This document shows positions 1 through 7,719 of a stretch of DNA of 11,158 nt, piece after piece. The stretch comes from Phycisphaerae bacterium. Lineage in GTDB: Bacteria; Planctomycetota; Phycisphaerae; SM23-33. The translations under genes were made by a program, and so were the position numbers. The notes under the pieces are model-generated. The model saw only the letters and a list, made by a program, of their open reading frames with translations. It was not told where the DNA came from and ran no database searches. How positions within the stretch are numbered: position 1 is the first letter of the stretch; every line of letters starts with the position of its first letter. The stretch covers positions 1 through 11,158 of the forward strand of contig JALHTV010000159.1 in the NCBI GenBank assembly GCA_022866005.1. Reading direction: 5' to 3'.

Positions 1-2130
1 CCGGTCCCCCAACAAGACGAGGGCTGAGAACTCGCCCCCTTCCAGGCGTCCGTGGGCGGTCAGGCGGCAGCGATGCGGCGGGGGCAGGTTCTCCCCAGCG
101 GCCAAGTGAAACTCCAGGTCGGCCCGCTGGCCCGGGGCCTTGGCAAAGAGCCGCCCCGCAGTGAGAGTGGCCGGTTGCATCACGACGCCCAGATTGGCCT
201 CGACCCCACCCGGGGGGAGCCACAGCGCCACGTTACCCGACGCCGCGCCGGCCGCATTGACGCCCCATCGCCTGAGCGGGGGGAAACAGGCCACCAGGGA
301 TTCCATCGCCCGGGCCTCGAACTGCCCGCGGAATACCACCGCAGGTGCCTCCGGCGATGAGGCGCCGGTCGGGGGTCGCAGTTCGCCGCGGTCTATCGTC
401 AACCGCCCCGTGCCGATAGCCAGATCCGCCGTCAGGTCTCGCAGCGCGCCGCCCTCGGCGTCGATCAGCCCGGCTAGGTCGGCCACGACCGCGGTGGCCT
501 GCGGCTGGGTGAACGCCTCACCGACAGATAAGCCCGCCTCGGGACCGGCTTCGACGCGGAGGTGGATCCGCGGCGGGCCGGTGCGATCCAGGAACCACCG
601 GCCGCCGATGGGCCCGCGCGCGGATAGCCGCGCGGTGCAGCCCCAGGCAGCCAGAAGGTCATTGATCGCGTCCCAGTCGGTAATCTCCCACTGACCGTGA
701 CCGTCGGAGCAGGCCAGCCGGCCCAGCACGGCCGACCAGGCCCCCTGCCCCGTCGTCCCCGCCGGCGCCACGTGGCGGATGTCGTCCAACAAGGCGGCGC
801 CGCTGAGGCGGTTGCCTCCCCAGACCAGCTCCGCTCGCTCCGCGGCGAACTGCCAGTTCCGCCGGTCCAGCCGACCCGCCAGCGACACCGACATCGGCCG
901 GCCCGGGGGCTTGAGGGTCTGCCCGCGCCGCCGCAGGGCCAGGGCGTCACCGACAGCAGAGAGCTGCACGTCCAGGTGTGTGCCGTCGAACCGACTGGCC
1001 AGGCGAACGTCCGCCGGCCCGTCGACTTCCAGACCCGCCGGCAGCGCCCCCGATCCCGTCAGCAGCGCCGCCAGCTCCGCCGGCTGAAGGCGGCCGTTCA
1101 GATTGAGCCGCTGAATCGCCTCCCATCGCCCGGCCATCAGTTCCGTGGTGAACTCTCCGTCCCCCGTCAGTTCCGCGCCGGGCAGACGCACGTCCAGCCG
1201 GCGGACCCACACGCGCCCGGCGATGGGGTCCACCGAGGCCCGCAGCCCCACCCCGGCCTGCTCCACCATCGGCAGTGGCGGCCCTTCCAGCGGCTGGATC
1301 TCCAGCCCGCGCACCGAGACGTCGGCGTTGCAGCGGTTGATCATGCCCTGGTTGTCGATCCGCAGTTCGGCCCAGCCTTCCGCCTGGCCGCCGCACCGTC
1401 GCAGGGGCAGGTCCGGCAGCAGATGGCGTAGCGGCAGCCGGTCCAGACGCAGGTTGGAGAACTCCAGGGTCGCCACGGCCACGGTCTCTTGGCCGTCACC
1501 CTCGCTGAGGCGAAAACGAATGGGCGCGGGGTGGTCCTCCTGGGCCAGGACGGCCGACATGGTGAGCCGCACCATCGGCCGGCTGGCGGAGACCTGGAGG
1601 TCCAACTCAGACACCGCCAGACTCAGGAGGTCCTCCTGCCGGGAGGTCTGGAACGTGGCTGACGCCTCGTGGACGGCCACGCGCGACGCCACCGGCTCCG
1701 CGAGCAAGGGCGCCAGCGAGGCGATGTTCAGCCGGCCGGCCTCGTCGGACTCAGCCAGCAGGTGCAGGCCGTGGGCTTCCAGGCGGTGAAGCCGACCTGT
1801 CAGCAGGTAGGTGATCGGCGAGAGGTCCGCGGTGATCCCATCGATCCGGACCATCGGCGCCGGGGAGAACCCCTCCGGTGAGGCGATGGTCACATTGCGT
1901 ATGCTGACCCCGTCAGCCCAGTCGAGCGACAGGCCGCCGATGGTCACCCCCAGGCCCAGTTGGCTGGTCAGCCGCTCGGTGAGGCGCCGGCGGAGGTAGT
2001 CCCTCGGCGCCCACCAGGGCAGGGTCACATAGACCCCCACCGCCACGAGCACCACCAGCAGCAGGCATCGCCGGAGCACCCGCCGCCACCGCCGCCGCTT
2101 GGGGTGTTTTGAGACCGTCTGGGGGGTCAT
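1..2130 (-). CDS. Large AsmA-like membrane-anchored protein, 3' end missing
   Basis: The minus frame starting at ATG 2130 has no stop through to position 1, giving 710 visible residues; the C-terminus lies outside the window. The N-terminus is very basic (KRRRWRRVLRR, residues 11-21), followed by one hydrophobic segment at about 22-40, and the rest is predicted outside the cytoplasmic membrane. Just after the anchor come LTERLTSQLGLGVTIGGLSL and a stretch ending SIRNVTIASPEGF, the pattern of AsmA/TamB/DUF748-type proteins, whose long beta-rich bodies bridge the periplasm and are linked to lipid transport or outer-membrane assembly. The remainder is a series of short strands (such as LEVDGPADVRLASRFDG) without catalytic motifs. 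It is last in the visible minus-strand row, 37 nt after the GTPase gene, and has no clear ribosome binding site. An in-frame GTG at 2142 is an alternative start. The AsmA assignment is by pattern; the reading frame is certain. Confidence 0.72.
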   Translation of the reverse strand, partial: MTPQTVSKHPKRRRWRRVLRRCLLLVVLVAVGVYVTLPWWAPRDYLRRRLTERLTSQLGLGVTIGGLSLDWADGVSIRNVTIASPEGFSPAPMVRIDGITADLSPITYLLTGRLHRLEAHGLHLLAESDEAGRLNIASLAPLLAEPVASRVAVHEASATFQTSRQEDLLSLAVSELDLQVSASRPMVRLTMSAVLAQEDHPAPIRFRLSEGDGQETVAVATLEFSNLRLDRLPLRHLLPDLPLRRCGGQAEGWAELRIDNQGMINRCNADVSVRGLEIQPLEGPPLPMVEQAGVGLRASVDPIAGRVWVRRLDVRLPGAELTGDGEFTTELMAGRWEAIQRLNLNGRLQPAELAALLTGSGALPAGLEVDGPADVRLASRFDGTHLDVQLSAVGDALALRRRGQTLKPPGRPMSVSLAGRLDRRNWQFAAERAELVWGGNRLSGAALLDDIRHVAPAGTTGQGAWSAVLGRLACSDGHGQWEITDWDAINDLLAAWGCTARLSARGPIGGRWFLDRTGPPRIHLRVEAGPEAGLSVGEAFTQPQATAVVADLAGLIDAEGGALRDLTADLAIGTGRLTIDRGELRPPTGASSPEAPAVVFRGQFEARAMESLVACFPPLRRWGVNAAGAASGNVALWLPPGGVEANLGVVMQPATLTAGRLFAKAPGQRADLEFHLAAGENLPPPHRCRLTAHGRLEGGEFSALVLLGDR

Positions 2131-2167
2131 GGATCGCTGCACTCTGCCGCGCGTGGGCCGGCCAGGG

Positions 2168-3238
2168 TCACACGTTAAAACGGAAGTGAATCACATCGCC
2201 ATCCTGGATAAGGTAATTCTTGCCCTCCAGGCGGACCTCTCCCGCCGCCCGGGCAGCCTTCATGTCACCGGCGGCGCGCAGGTCTTCGAAGGGGACCGTC
2301 TCGGCACGGATGAAGCCCCGGGCAATGTCGCTGTGGATCGCCCCGGCCGCGGTGACCGCGTCGGTGCCGGCCGGGACGGTCCAGGCGCGACATTCCTCCC
2401 CCACGACCGTCAGGAAGGTCACCCTCTCCATCCGTCGAACGCAGAGCGGCAGCAGTCGGTCCCTGGCCAAGGCCTTCAGCCCCAGATCGGCCATGAACTC
2501 CCCGCGCTCCTGGGGCGGCAGTTGCGACAGCTCCGCCTCGATCTCGGCTGACAGCTGAAGGCACGGCAGGCCGCACAGCTCGGCGGGACCTTCGGCGCCC
2601 ACGTCGGCCTCGGAGCAGTTCAGCACCACCAGGGCGGGCTTGGGCGACAAGAAGGCGAAGCTGCGGAGCAGCTTGGCCTCCTCGGCGGAGGCGGCGGCCT
2701 GGGCGACCGGTCGCTCCTGTTCCAAGGCCTGACGGAGACGCTGCATCAGCTCCAGCTCCTTGACTTGGTCCTTCTCCTTGGCCCCGCCCTTGTGCAGGGC
2801 AGCCTGGAGCCGCTCGATCCGCGTGGTGGCCTGTTCCAGGTCTGCGAAGTTCATCTCGGCCAGCAGCTCGCGCAGGTCGGCCTGGGGGTCGATCCGGCCG
2901 CGGTAGGGCGCCACGCTCTCGGCGGCGAACGAGCGGACGACAAAGATCAGCAGGTCGCTGGTCCGCAGGGGCGGCCAATGGCTCTTGGCGTGCGTGCGTC
3001 CGGCCTCGTCCGTGAGGTCCAAGCCCGGCACGTCCAGCAGCTCCAGCTCCGCGGGGGTGGACTTGCGGGGCTTGTAGTGCTCCGTCAGCCAGGTCAGGCG
3101 GCCGTCGGGGACCTTGACCACGGCCAGATGGGGCTGGCCCGGCCGGTGGAGGTCCAGGTGCGATCCGCCGGCCTGGGCTACGGCCGCCAGCAGCGAGCTC
3201 TTGCCGGATTGTGTCGGTCCCACCAGCGCGGCGCGCAT
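2168..3238 (-). CDS. ychF: Divergent YchF/OLA1-type P-loop GTPase (DUF933/TGS C-terminus)
   Basis: This 356-residue protein matches the length of YchF (about 363). YchF/OLA1 proteins are ribosome-associated nucleotide hydrolases that often prefer ATP and act in translation and stress responses. Visible motifs are a P-loop GPTQSGKSS (7-15), G3 DVPG (69-72), and G4 NCSE (207-210), which is the YchF-style NxxE in place of NKxD. SAEIEAELSQL (230-240) is followed by ERGEFMADLGL as in YchF. A charged, probably coiled-coil stretch spans about 133-190. The C-terminal TGS/DUF933 domain (273-356) is well kept, with RAWTV, AAGAIHSDIARGFIRAE and the closing QDGDVIHFRFNV. The N-terminal half is unusual: the GxGLGNxFL element that normally follows G3 is absent and the P-loop differs from the usual LPNVGKS. 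The start at 3238 has GAGG six nt upstream, overlapping the previous gene's stop three nt away. It may be a lineage-specific paralogue rather than the housekeeping copy. Confidence 0.85.
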   Translation of the reverse strand: MRAALVGPTQSGKSSLLAAVAQAGGSHLDLHRPGQPHLAVVKVPDGRLTWLTEHYKPRKSTPAELELLDVPGLDLTDEAGRTHAKSHWPPLRTSDLLIFVVRSFAAESVAPYRGRIDPQADLRELLAEMNFADLEQATTRIERLQAALHKGGAKEKDQVKELELMQRLRQALEQERPVAQAAASAEEAKLLRSFAFLSPKPALVVLNCSEADVGAEGPAELCGLPCLQLSAEIEAELSQLPPQERGEFMADLGLKALARDRLLPLCVRRMERVTFLTVVGEECRAWTVPAGTDAVTAAGAIHSDIARGFIRAETVPFEDLRAAGDMKAARAAGEVRLEGKNYLIQDGDVIHFRFNV

Positions 3239-3241
3239 CGG

Positions 3242-5503
3242 TCACCTCATGACGGCACCCGCCCGGCTGCGCAGCGAGTGGCTTGTCAGGTCGCTCAATG
3301 CCTCCGCGCGGCGCCGGGCGGCGGCGACCTCCGCATCGGCCAGCCGCCGGCCTCCCCAGCGGGCACGGTAATACACGGCCACCAGGTCCTCAAGCTCACC
3401 GATCGGGAGGCGCATCTGGCGTTGGGCCTGGCGGGCGGTCTCCATCGCGGTGCGGTCGGCCCGTCGGCCAAGACGCTGGCGCTCCAAGCGGTCCAGCAGG
3501 GCCGGGATGAACACCAAGGCCCCCCACGGTTGGGCAGCGAGGGCCTCGGCCGCCTGGGAGCGAAGGCGCTGGCGCCGGCGGATGCGCAGCACCAGCAACA
3601 CTTCCACCACAGCCGCCATCAAGCCCAGGGCAATCGACACCCGCACCATCGCCCAGTCAATGTACCCATAGGCGACCAGGTTGGCGAAGCTGCGCCCCGT
3701 CATCGCGGCGGTGGCCCCCAGGGAATCCCAGCCCCGCCGCAGCGCCGCAACGAACTGCGCCCACACCCTGCGCTGCACCACCGCATCGTAGCCGACGACC
3801 TTGTTGTACCACTGGAAGCTCAACCGGCTGAGAAAGTCATCCAGCCGCCGCCACCAGCCTCGACGCACCAGCTCCTCCCGGCCGGGAGGGGTGGCGTCCA
3901 CGGTGACCCATCCCGTCCCCGTCACGTAGACCTCCGTCCACGCGTGCGCGTCCCGCCCACGGACGACGTAATAGCCCACCGAGCCGTCGGTCTCATGCAC
4001 CAGGAAACCGGTCACCAACCGGGCCGGGACGTCCAGCAGGCGGCACATCACCGTCAGGGCTGAGGCGAAGTACTCGCAGTGCCCCCGCTTCATGTGGAAC
4101 AGGAAATCCTCCACGGCGTCGCGGTCCGGATTGGCCGAGGACAGGTCCAGGCTGTAGGGATAGTCCTGCCGCAGCCGGTTGGCGATCCGCTGCGCGATGG
4201 CTTGGTCCATTCGGCCCCCGCCGGACGGATCAAGCAAGCGGGCCACCAAGAGGTCGCCGCACCACTGCCGGGCCAGGTCGGCCACGCGCTGGGGGACCTC
4301 CACCGAGCTCGACGGGGGGTAACTGTCCTCGGGCGCATCGATCACCGACAGGTAAGCCCGCTGCTCCTTGGTCAGCGGATCGGGCAGCACGCAGGCCTCA
4401 TACCGGAACGGGCGGTCGATATTGACGCCGCGGTGGAAAGCGGCCGTCATATCGCTGTCCAACTGAAGCCGACCCTCGCGCGTCTCCCATTGCAGTGCGG
4501 GGTAGGGAGCGAACAGGTCCGGCAGCAAGCCCGGGTCCATCATGACCATCAGCCGCATGGCCGGGCCCGGCAGCAGAGTCTCTCCGGGCGACTGGACTGA
4601 ACTGGGCCTCCCCGACGTGTGGTACCAGCCGGACTGGCTGTAGCTCTCCATCACCTTGCCGCGGAAATAGGCTTCCGTGCCGGTCAGCGTCCCGGCCCCG
4701 TCGTCGCAAGTCACCCGCATCACGACCTTGTCGGAAAGCCGCACCTTCTTGGGCTGGCCCAGGCGCAGTTCCCTGACGTACTCCGCGCGGCTGATCGCCG
4801 TGGACTTGGCCAGCAGGGAAGGCCCGGCGAACTCCTCCCGGGGGGCCATGAAGAAGACGGCCACCCCGGTCAGGATCATCGCCGCCAGGACGGCGACCAG
4901 CTTTCGCGCTACGGCGCCGCCCGGCCAGTCGCGAATGACGTTCCAGGCCACGCGGCTGGCGCTCAGCGGTGTGGTCTCGCACATGAGACGCGCCTCGGCC
5001 GCGGAATCCAGCCCGCGCTTGATCGTCATGATCATCGCCGAGTACGCCGCCAACGCCGCGTACGCCACCAGCAGCAGCACGAACCACAGCGCCTGGGAGA
5101 ACAGCGCCGCGGCCACCACCGTCAGGATGCTCAAGGCCAGCATCTGAACGTAGTCGCGGTTCGCCTTTCGCTCAAAGAGCTTGCAGACCTGCATGAGAAT
5201 CATGAAGTGGGCCATCGCCCCCGGCAGGAACACGTCCGGCGCGCGGAGCTCCAGCAGCAAGACGGCCAGGGCGGCCATCACCGCGATGTTGACCCACAGG
5301 CGATGGACGTACACCTCGCGGCGCTGCTCCACGGCGAGCACGTTCACCGCCACGGCGAACGTACCCGCCATCGCGTAGAACGCATTGCCCTCGGCCAGGC
5401 CGAGCATCAAGGTCCCCAGCCACAAAGTCGCCAGCAGCGGCCGCTCCAGGCGCCGCCGGGCCATCAGGGCGATCTCAGCCTCGCTGAAGCTGCGGAGCGG
5501 CAT
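3242..5503 (-). CDS. TgpA-like membrane transglutaminase (DUF3488, transglutaminase core, DUF4129)
   Basis: This is a 753-residue membrane protein with a transglutaminase/protease-like domain. Hydrophobic segments fill residues 22-58, 70-86, 94-108, 119-159 and 202-220 (DUF3488-type membrane region). A long soluble part, probably periplasmic, follows, then another membrane helix at about 618-640 and a C-terminal DUF4129-like tail containing YYRARWGGRRL (711-721). The catalytic triad is visible: Cys476 in RGHCEYFAS, His520 in RDAHAWTEVY and Asp536 in VTVDATPPGR, the order and spacing of the family. TgpA-type proteins pair with MoxR and DUF58 proteins and are proposed to crosslink, cleave or modify envelope proteins; the substrate is unknown. 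The ATG at 5503 overlaps the DUF58 stop by one base (TGATG) and has AGGAGG seven nt upstream. The open frame continues upstream to 6796, but that stretch is antisense-type noise over the DUF58 gene. Confidence 0.93.
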   Translation of the reverse strand: MPLRSFSEAEIALMARRRLERPLLATLWLGTLMLGLAEGNAFYAMAGTFAVAVNVLAVEQRREVYVHRLWVNIAVMAALAVLLLELRAPDVFLPGAMAHFMILMQVCKLFERKANRDYVQMLALSILTVVAAALFSQALWFVLLLVAYAALAAYSAMIMTIKRGLDSAAEARLMCETTPLSASRVAWNVIRDWPGGAVARKLVAVLAAMILTGVAVFFMAPREEFAGPSLLAKSTAISRAEYVRELRLGQPKKVRLSDKVVMRVTCDDGAGTLTGTEAYFRGKVMESYSQSGWYHTSGRPSSVQSPGETLLPGPAMRLMVMMDPGLLPDLFAPYPALQWETREGRLQLDSDMTAAFHRGVNIDRPFRYEACVLPDPLTKEQRAYLSVIDAPEDSYPPSSSVEVPQRVADLARQWCGDLLVARLLDPSGGGRMDQAIAQRIANRLRQDYPYSLDLSSANPDRDAVEDFLFHMKRGHCEYFASALTVMCRLLDVPARLVTGFLVHETDGSVGYYVVRGRDAHAWTEVYVTGTGWVTVDATPPGREELVRRGWWRRLDDFLSRLSFQWYNKVVGYDAVVQRRVWAQFVAALRRGWDSLGATAAMTGRSFANLVAYGYIDWAMVRVSIALGLMAAVVEVLLVLRIRRRQRLRSQAAEALAAQPWGALVFIPALLDRLERQRLGRRADRTAMETARQAQRQMRLPIGELEDLVAVYYRARWGGRRLADAEVAAARRRAEALSDLTSHSLRSRAGAVMR

Positions 5504-6669
5504 CAGATCGCCTCCTGGGCCGCCGCCAGCGGATCGTCCTGGAACACCGCCGGCAGCCGACCCGTCGTGACCACCGACAGATTGCGGCAGACCTCCCATA
5601 GCGGGCGCAGGACCCCGGCCTCGCCCCCCGCAGCTGCAACCAGGACGACTTGGGCCTCGATCAGGGTGGAGCGCCGCAGGACGGCAACGGTCGCCGCCAG
5701 GGGAAGGGTCGTCGTGTCGTCGATGTCGGCCAGGGCGGTCAACAACAGATGCAGCTGCCCTCGGCCCGCCGCGGCCGGATAGGCGCGGGCCCGACCCCCC
5801 TGAGCCAATGCCAAGCCCGCCTGGTATCCGCGAGACAGGGCGTGCTCGATCAGCGTCCCGGTGAAGCGGATCATCCGCTCCCGCTGCGACCAGGCCGAGT
5901 CGGAGGCATCGGGGAGGCGCGTGTCCAGAATGACGTACAGGATCTCCGGCTTGGGGTGGCACATCTCGCGGACCACCGGCACCGACCGGGTAGCCGATCG
6001 CCGCCAGTGGATCCAGCGGGGGTTGTCGTCGCTGCGATAGTCCCGCAGTCCGAAGAACTCGTCCTGCCCGCCGGTGGCCTGGGTGGGTGGACCGGTGGAG
6101 ACCTCCACGGCCCCCTGGTGAAGCATTCGCTCCTTGAGCCGCCCCCGCGCCGGCCAGACCACCAGGGACGCCTGACGAGGGACGATCCGTCGTCCGGAGA
6201 CCAGCCCGAAGGGGAACCGGCTGACGACCTGCACACCGGCCAGCGTGACCCTCCCCCGCCGGCGGGCCACAAAGCGGGCCCCGGAGCGGAACGTCTCTCC
6301 CGGCGGCAGGTGGGCGCAGAAGCCGCTGGTCCTCTCGATGCCCGAGACCGGCAATTCCTCCATGGCCAACGCCAGGCAGGACCGCTTGCGCGTGTTGCGA
6401 AGGTAGTAGCCCAGGTGAACCGTCTCGCTCTGCCAGGCCTGGATCGGCATTTCGCGATCCAGGTCCACCCCCCGGAGCATCCGCCTGGCCATCACGCCCG
6501 AGACCCCCATCGCGCCGATCATGGCCCCGACGATGAGGAACAGGATCGCCGACTGGCTCTTGAAGGTCGCGGCCGCCACCGCGAGCGTCACAATGAGGAA
6601 CGCCCATCCGGCCGCGGTGAACCGGAGCCGCACGACCCGGCTGCGGGACTGACGTCGTCGGCTGCCCAT
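5503..6669 (-). CDS. DUF58 family protein (von Willebrand A-like)
   Basis: This 388-residue protein has two hydrophobic segments close to the N-terminus (about 18-35 and 39-58) after a basic leader, and then a soluble body. The DUF58 signature is clear: DEFFGLRDYRSDDNPRWIHWRRSATR, near residues 203-228, in the form usual for the family (FxxLRxYxxGDxxRxIxW). It is followed by a von Willebrand A-like region starting EILYVILDTRLPD, where the Asp would sit in a partial metal-binding site. DUF58 proteins are always found near MoxR ATPases and often with transglutaminases, and are thought to be partners in a chaperone-like envelope complex; the biochemical role is not established. It lies 15 nt after the moxR stop, and its own stop overlaps the next start. 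No strong ribosome binding site is visible at 6669, so translation may depend on moxR. Confidence 0.92.
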   Translation of the reverse strand: MGSRRRQSRSRVVRLRFTAAGWAFLIVTLAVAAATFKSQSAILFLIVGAMIGAMGVSGVMARRMLRGVDLDREMPIQAWQSETVHLGYYLRNTRKRSCLALAMEELPVSGIERTSGFCAHLPPGETFRSGARFVARRRGRVTLAGVQVVSRFPFGLVSGRRIVPRQASLVVWPARGRLKERMLHQGAVEVSTGPPTQATGGQDEFFGLRDYRSDDNPRWIHWRRSATRSVPVVREMCHPKPEILYVILDTRLPDASDSAWSQRERMIRFTGTLIEHALSRGYQAGLALAQGGRARAYPAAAGRGQLHLLLTALADIDDTTTLPLAATVAVLRRSTLIEAQVVLVAAAGGEAGVLRPLWEVCRNLSVVTTGRLPAVFQDDPLAAAQEAI

Positions 6670-6684
6670 GAGGCGCCCTGGGGT

Positions 6685-7620
6685 CTACTTGGGAACGGGG
6701 ATCGTCTTGAGGATCTGGTTGAAGACGGCCTCGGCGGTGGCGGCGGAGGCGTCCTGGCTGAGGGCCCGCGTCATCAAGCGGTGCGCGCAGACGCACGTGG
6801 CCAGGGTCCGCACGTCATCGGGCACCACGTAGTCGCGTCCGTCCAGCAGGGCGGAGGACTTGGACGCCTGAGTCAGCGCCAGGCTGCCGCGCGGTGACAG
6901 GCCGATGGCCAGCTCCTCGTTGCGCCGCGTCGCCTCGGCGATGGTCAGGATGTACTCGGTGATCGCGCTGTCCATCCGCACCGCCGGCACCCGCTCCTGG
7001 ATGGCCACCAGTTCGGCGGCGGTCATGACCGGCTGAAGCGTTGTCAGGCGCGTCCGCGCCGGATCGATGAGCAGGATTTCCCGCTCGGTCGCCCGGTCGG
7101 GATAGCCGATGGCCACGCGCAGCATGAACCGGTCGAGCTGGTTCTCGGGCAGGAAGTAGGTGCCCTCGAACTCGTAGGGGTTCTGCGTGGCCAGGACCAT
7201 GAAGGGCGGACCCAGCGGGTAGGTCCGGCCGTCGGCGGTTACCTGGGCCTCGTTCATCGCCTCCAGCAGGGCGCTTTGGGTGCGCGGGGTGGTGCGGTTG
7301 ATCTCGTCCACCAGGACGATCTGGGCGAAGATCGGCCCGGGCTTGAAGGTGAACTGGCCGCTCTGGGCGTCGTAGACGCTCACGCCCAGGATGTCGCTGG
7401 GCAGCAGGTCGGGGGTGAGCTGGATGCGGTGGAACTGGCAGTCGATGCTGCGGGCGATGGCGCGGGTGAGGATGGTCTTGCCCACCCCGGGCACGTCCTC
7501 CAGCAGCACGTGCCCGCGGGCCAGCAGCGCCAGCAAGACGCGCCGCACCACCTCCTCCTTGCCCAGAAGGACCGACTGCACATTCCGCCGCAGAGCGGCG
7601 AGTTGTTCGAGGTAATCCAT
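6685..7620 (-). CDS. moxR: MoxR family AAA+ ATPase
   Basis: This 311-residue AAA+ ATPase is of typical MoxR length. Walker A is EDVPGVGKT (41-49), Walker B is IVLVDEINR (101-109), sensor 1 is ATQNP (144-148, Asn147), a conserved LDRF lies at 162-165, and LSPRG at 241-245 carries the sensor 2 arginine (Arg244). MoxR proteins are thought to be chaperone-like hexameric ATPases that remodel or activate von Willebrand A-domain partners; here the DUF58 protein next door is the obvious partner. It is the first gene of the minus-strand row. The ATG at 7620 is the only sensible start because an in-frame stop lies two codons upstream. The upstream GGTGGGTGA is a weak ribosome binding site. The gene is divergent from ribE, with 99 nt between the starts, so both promoters must sit in that gap. 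All key residues are present. Confidence 0.96.
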   Translation of the reverse strand: MDYLEQLAALRRNVQSVLLGKEEVVRRVLLALLARGHVLLEDVPGVGKTILTRAIARSIDCQFHRIQLTPDLLPSDILGVSVYDAQSGQFTFKPGPIFAQIVLVDEINRTTPRTQSALLEAMNEAQVTADGRTYPLGPPFMVLATQNPYEFEGTYFLPENQLDRFMLRVAIGYPDRATEREILLIDPARTRLTTLQPVMTAAELVAIQERVPAVRMDSAITEYILTIAEATRRNEELAIGLSPRGSLALTQASKSSALLDGRDYVVPDDVRTLATCVCAHRLMTRALSQDASAATAEAVFNQILKTIPVPK

Positions 7621-7719
7621 GGGTCACCCACCGGCAACTACGTGTCACGGCGACATGCGGCGCCGCGGGGCGTTTGCCCGTTGGCGCCACTCCGCCAATC
7701 GCCTAGCATGATAGTACCG
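7621..7719. promoter_or_regulatory. Divergent moxR/ribE intergenic region with inverted repeats
   Basis: This 99-nt gap must carry the promoters of both the moxR row and ribE. A perfect inverted repeat TTGGCG-N6-CGCCAA sits at 7681-7686/7693-7698. Toward ribE, TTGGCG (7681) and TAGCAT (7704-7709) are 17 nt apart, a passable sigma70-like pair. It would start transcription within a few bases of the ribE ATG, giving a nearly leaderless message. A 10-nt palindrome, GCGGCGCCGC, lies at 7657-7666, but such palindromes arise easily in GC-rich DNA. I see no conserved FMN riboswitch elements. The promoter call is tentative. Confidence 0.35.

Noticed and set aside
52..2551. Several open frames of 60-244 codons on both strands in the left region, other than the AsmA-like and GTPase frames
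   Set aside because: They are shadows of the AsmA-like frame, which is open without a stop from 2130 to the edge and gives a sensible membrane anchor and family pattern, and of the 3' end of the GTPase gene.
2765..4063. Long plus-strand open frame (432 codons) opposite the GTPase and transglutaminase genes
   Set aside because: It is antisense to two clearly recognisable genes and its translation is rich in Arg, Gly, Gln, His and Pro with no family motif, as expected from GC-rich codon bias.
5504..6796. Upstream extension of the transglutaminase frame to give a 1184-residue protein
   Set aside because: The extra part overlaps the DUF58 gene out of frame and is Gly/Arg/Pro-rich without motifs; the ATG at 5503 has a strong ribosome binding site and a stop/start overlap.
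4619..6897. Plus-strand open frames of 387 and 415 codons opposite the transglutaminase, DUF58 and moxR genes
   Set aside because: Same low-complexity Arg/Gln/Gly/His composition, no motif, and they cross several real gene boundaries on the other strand.
7638..7719. FMN riboswitch upstream of riboflavin synthase
   Set aside because: The gap to the ATG is too short to hold the whole element together with a promoter, and the conserved helices and loop sequences are not visible.
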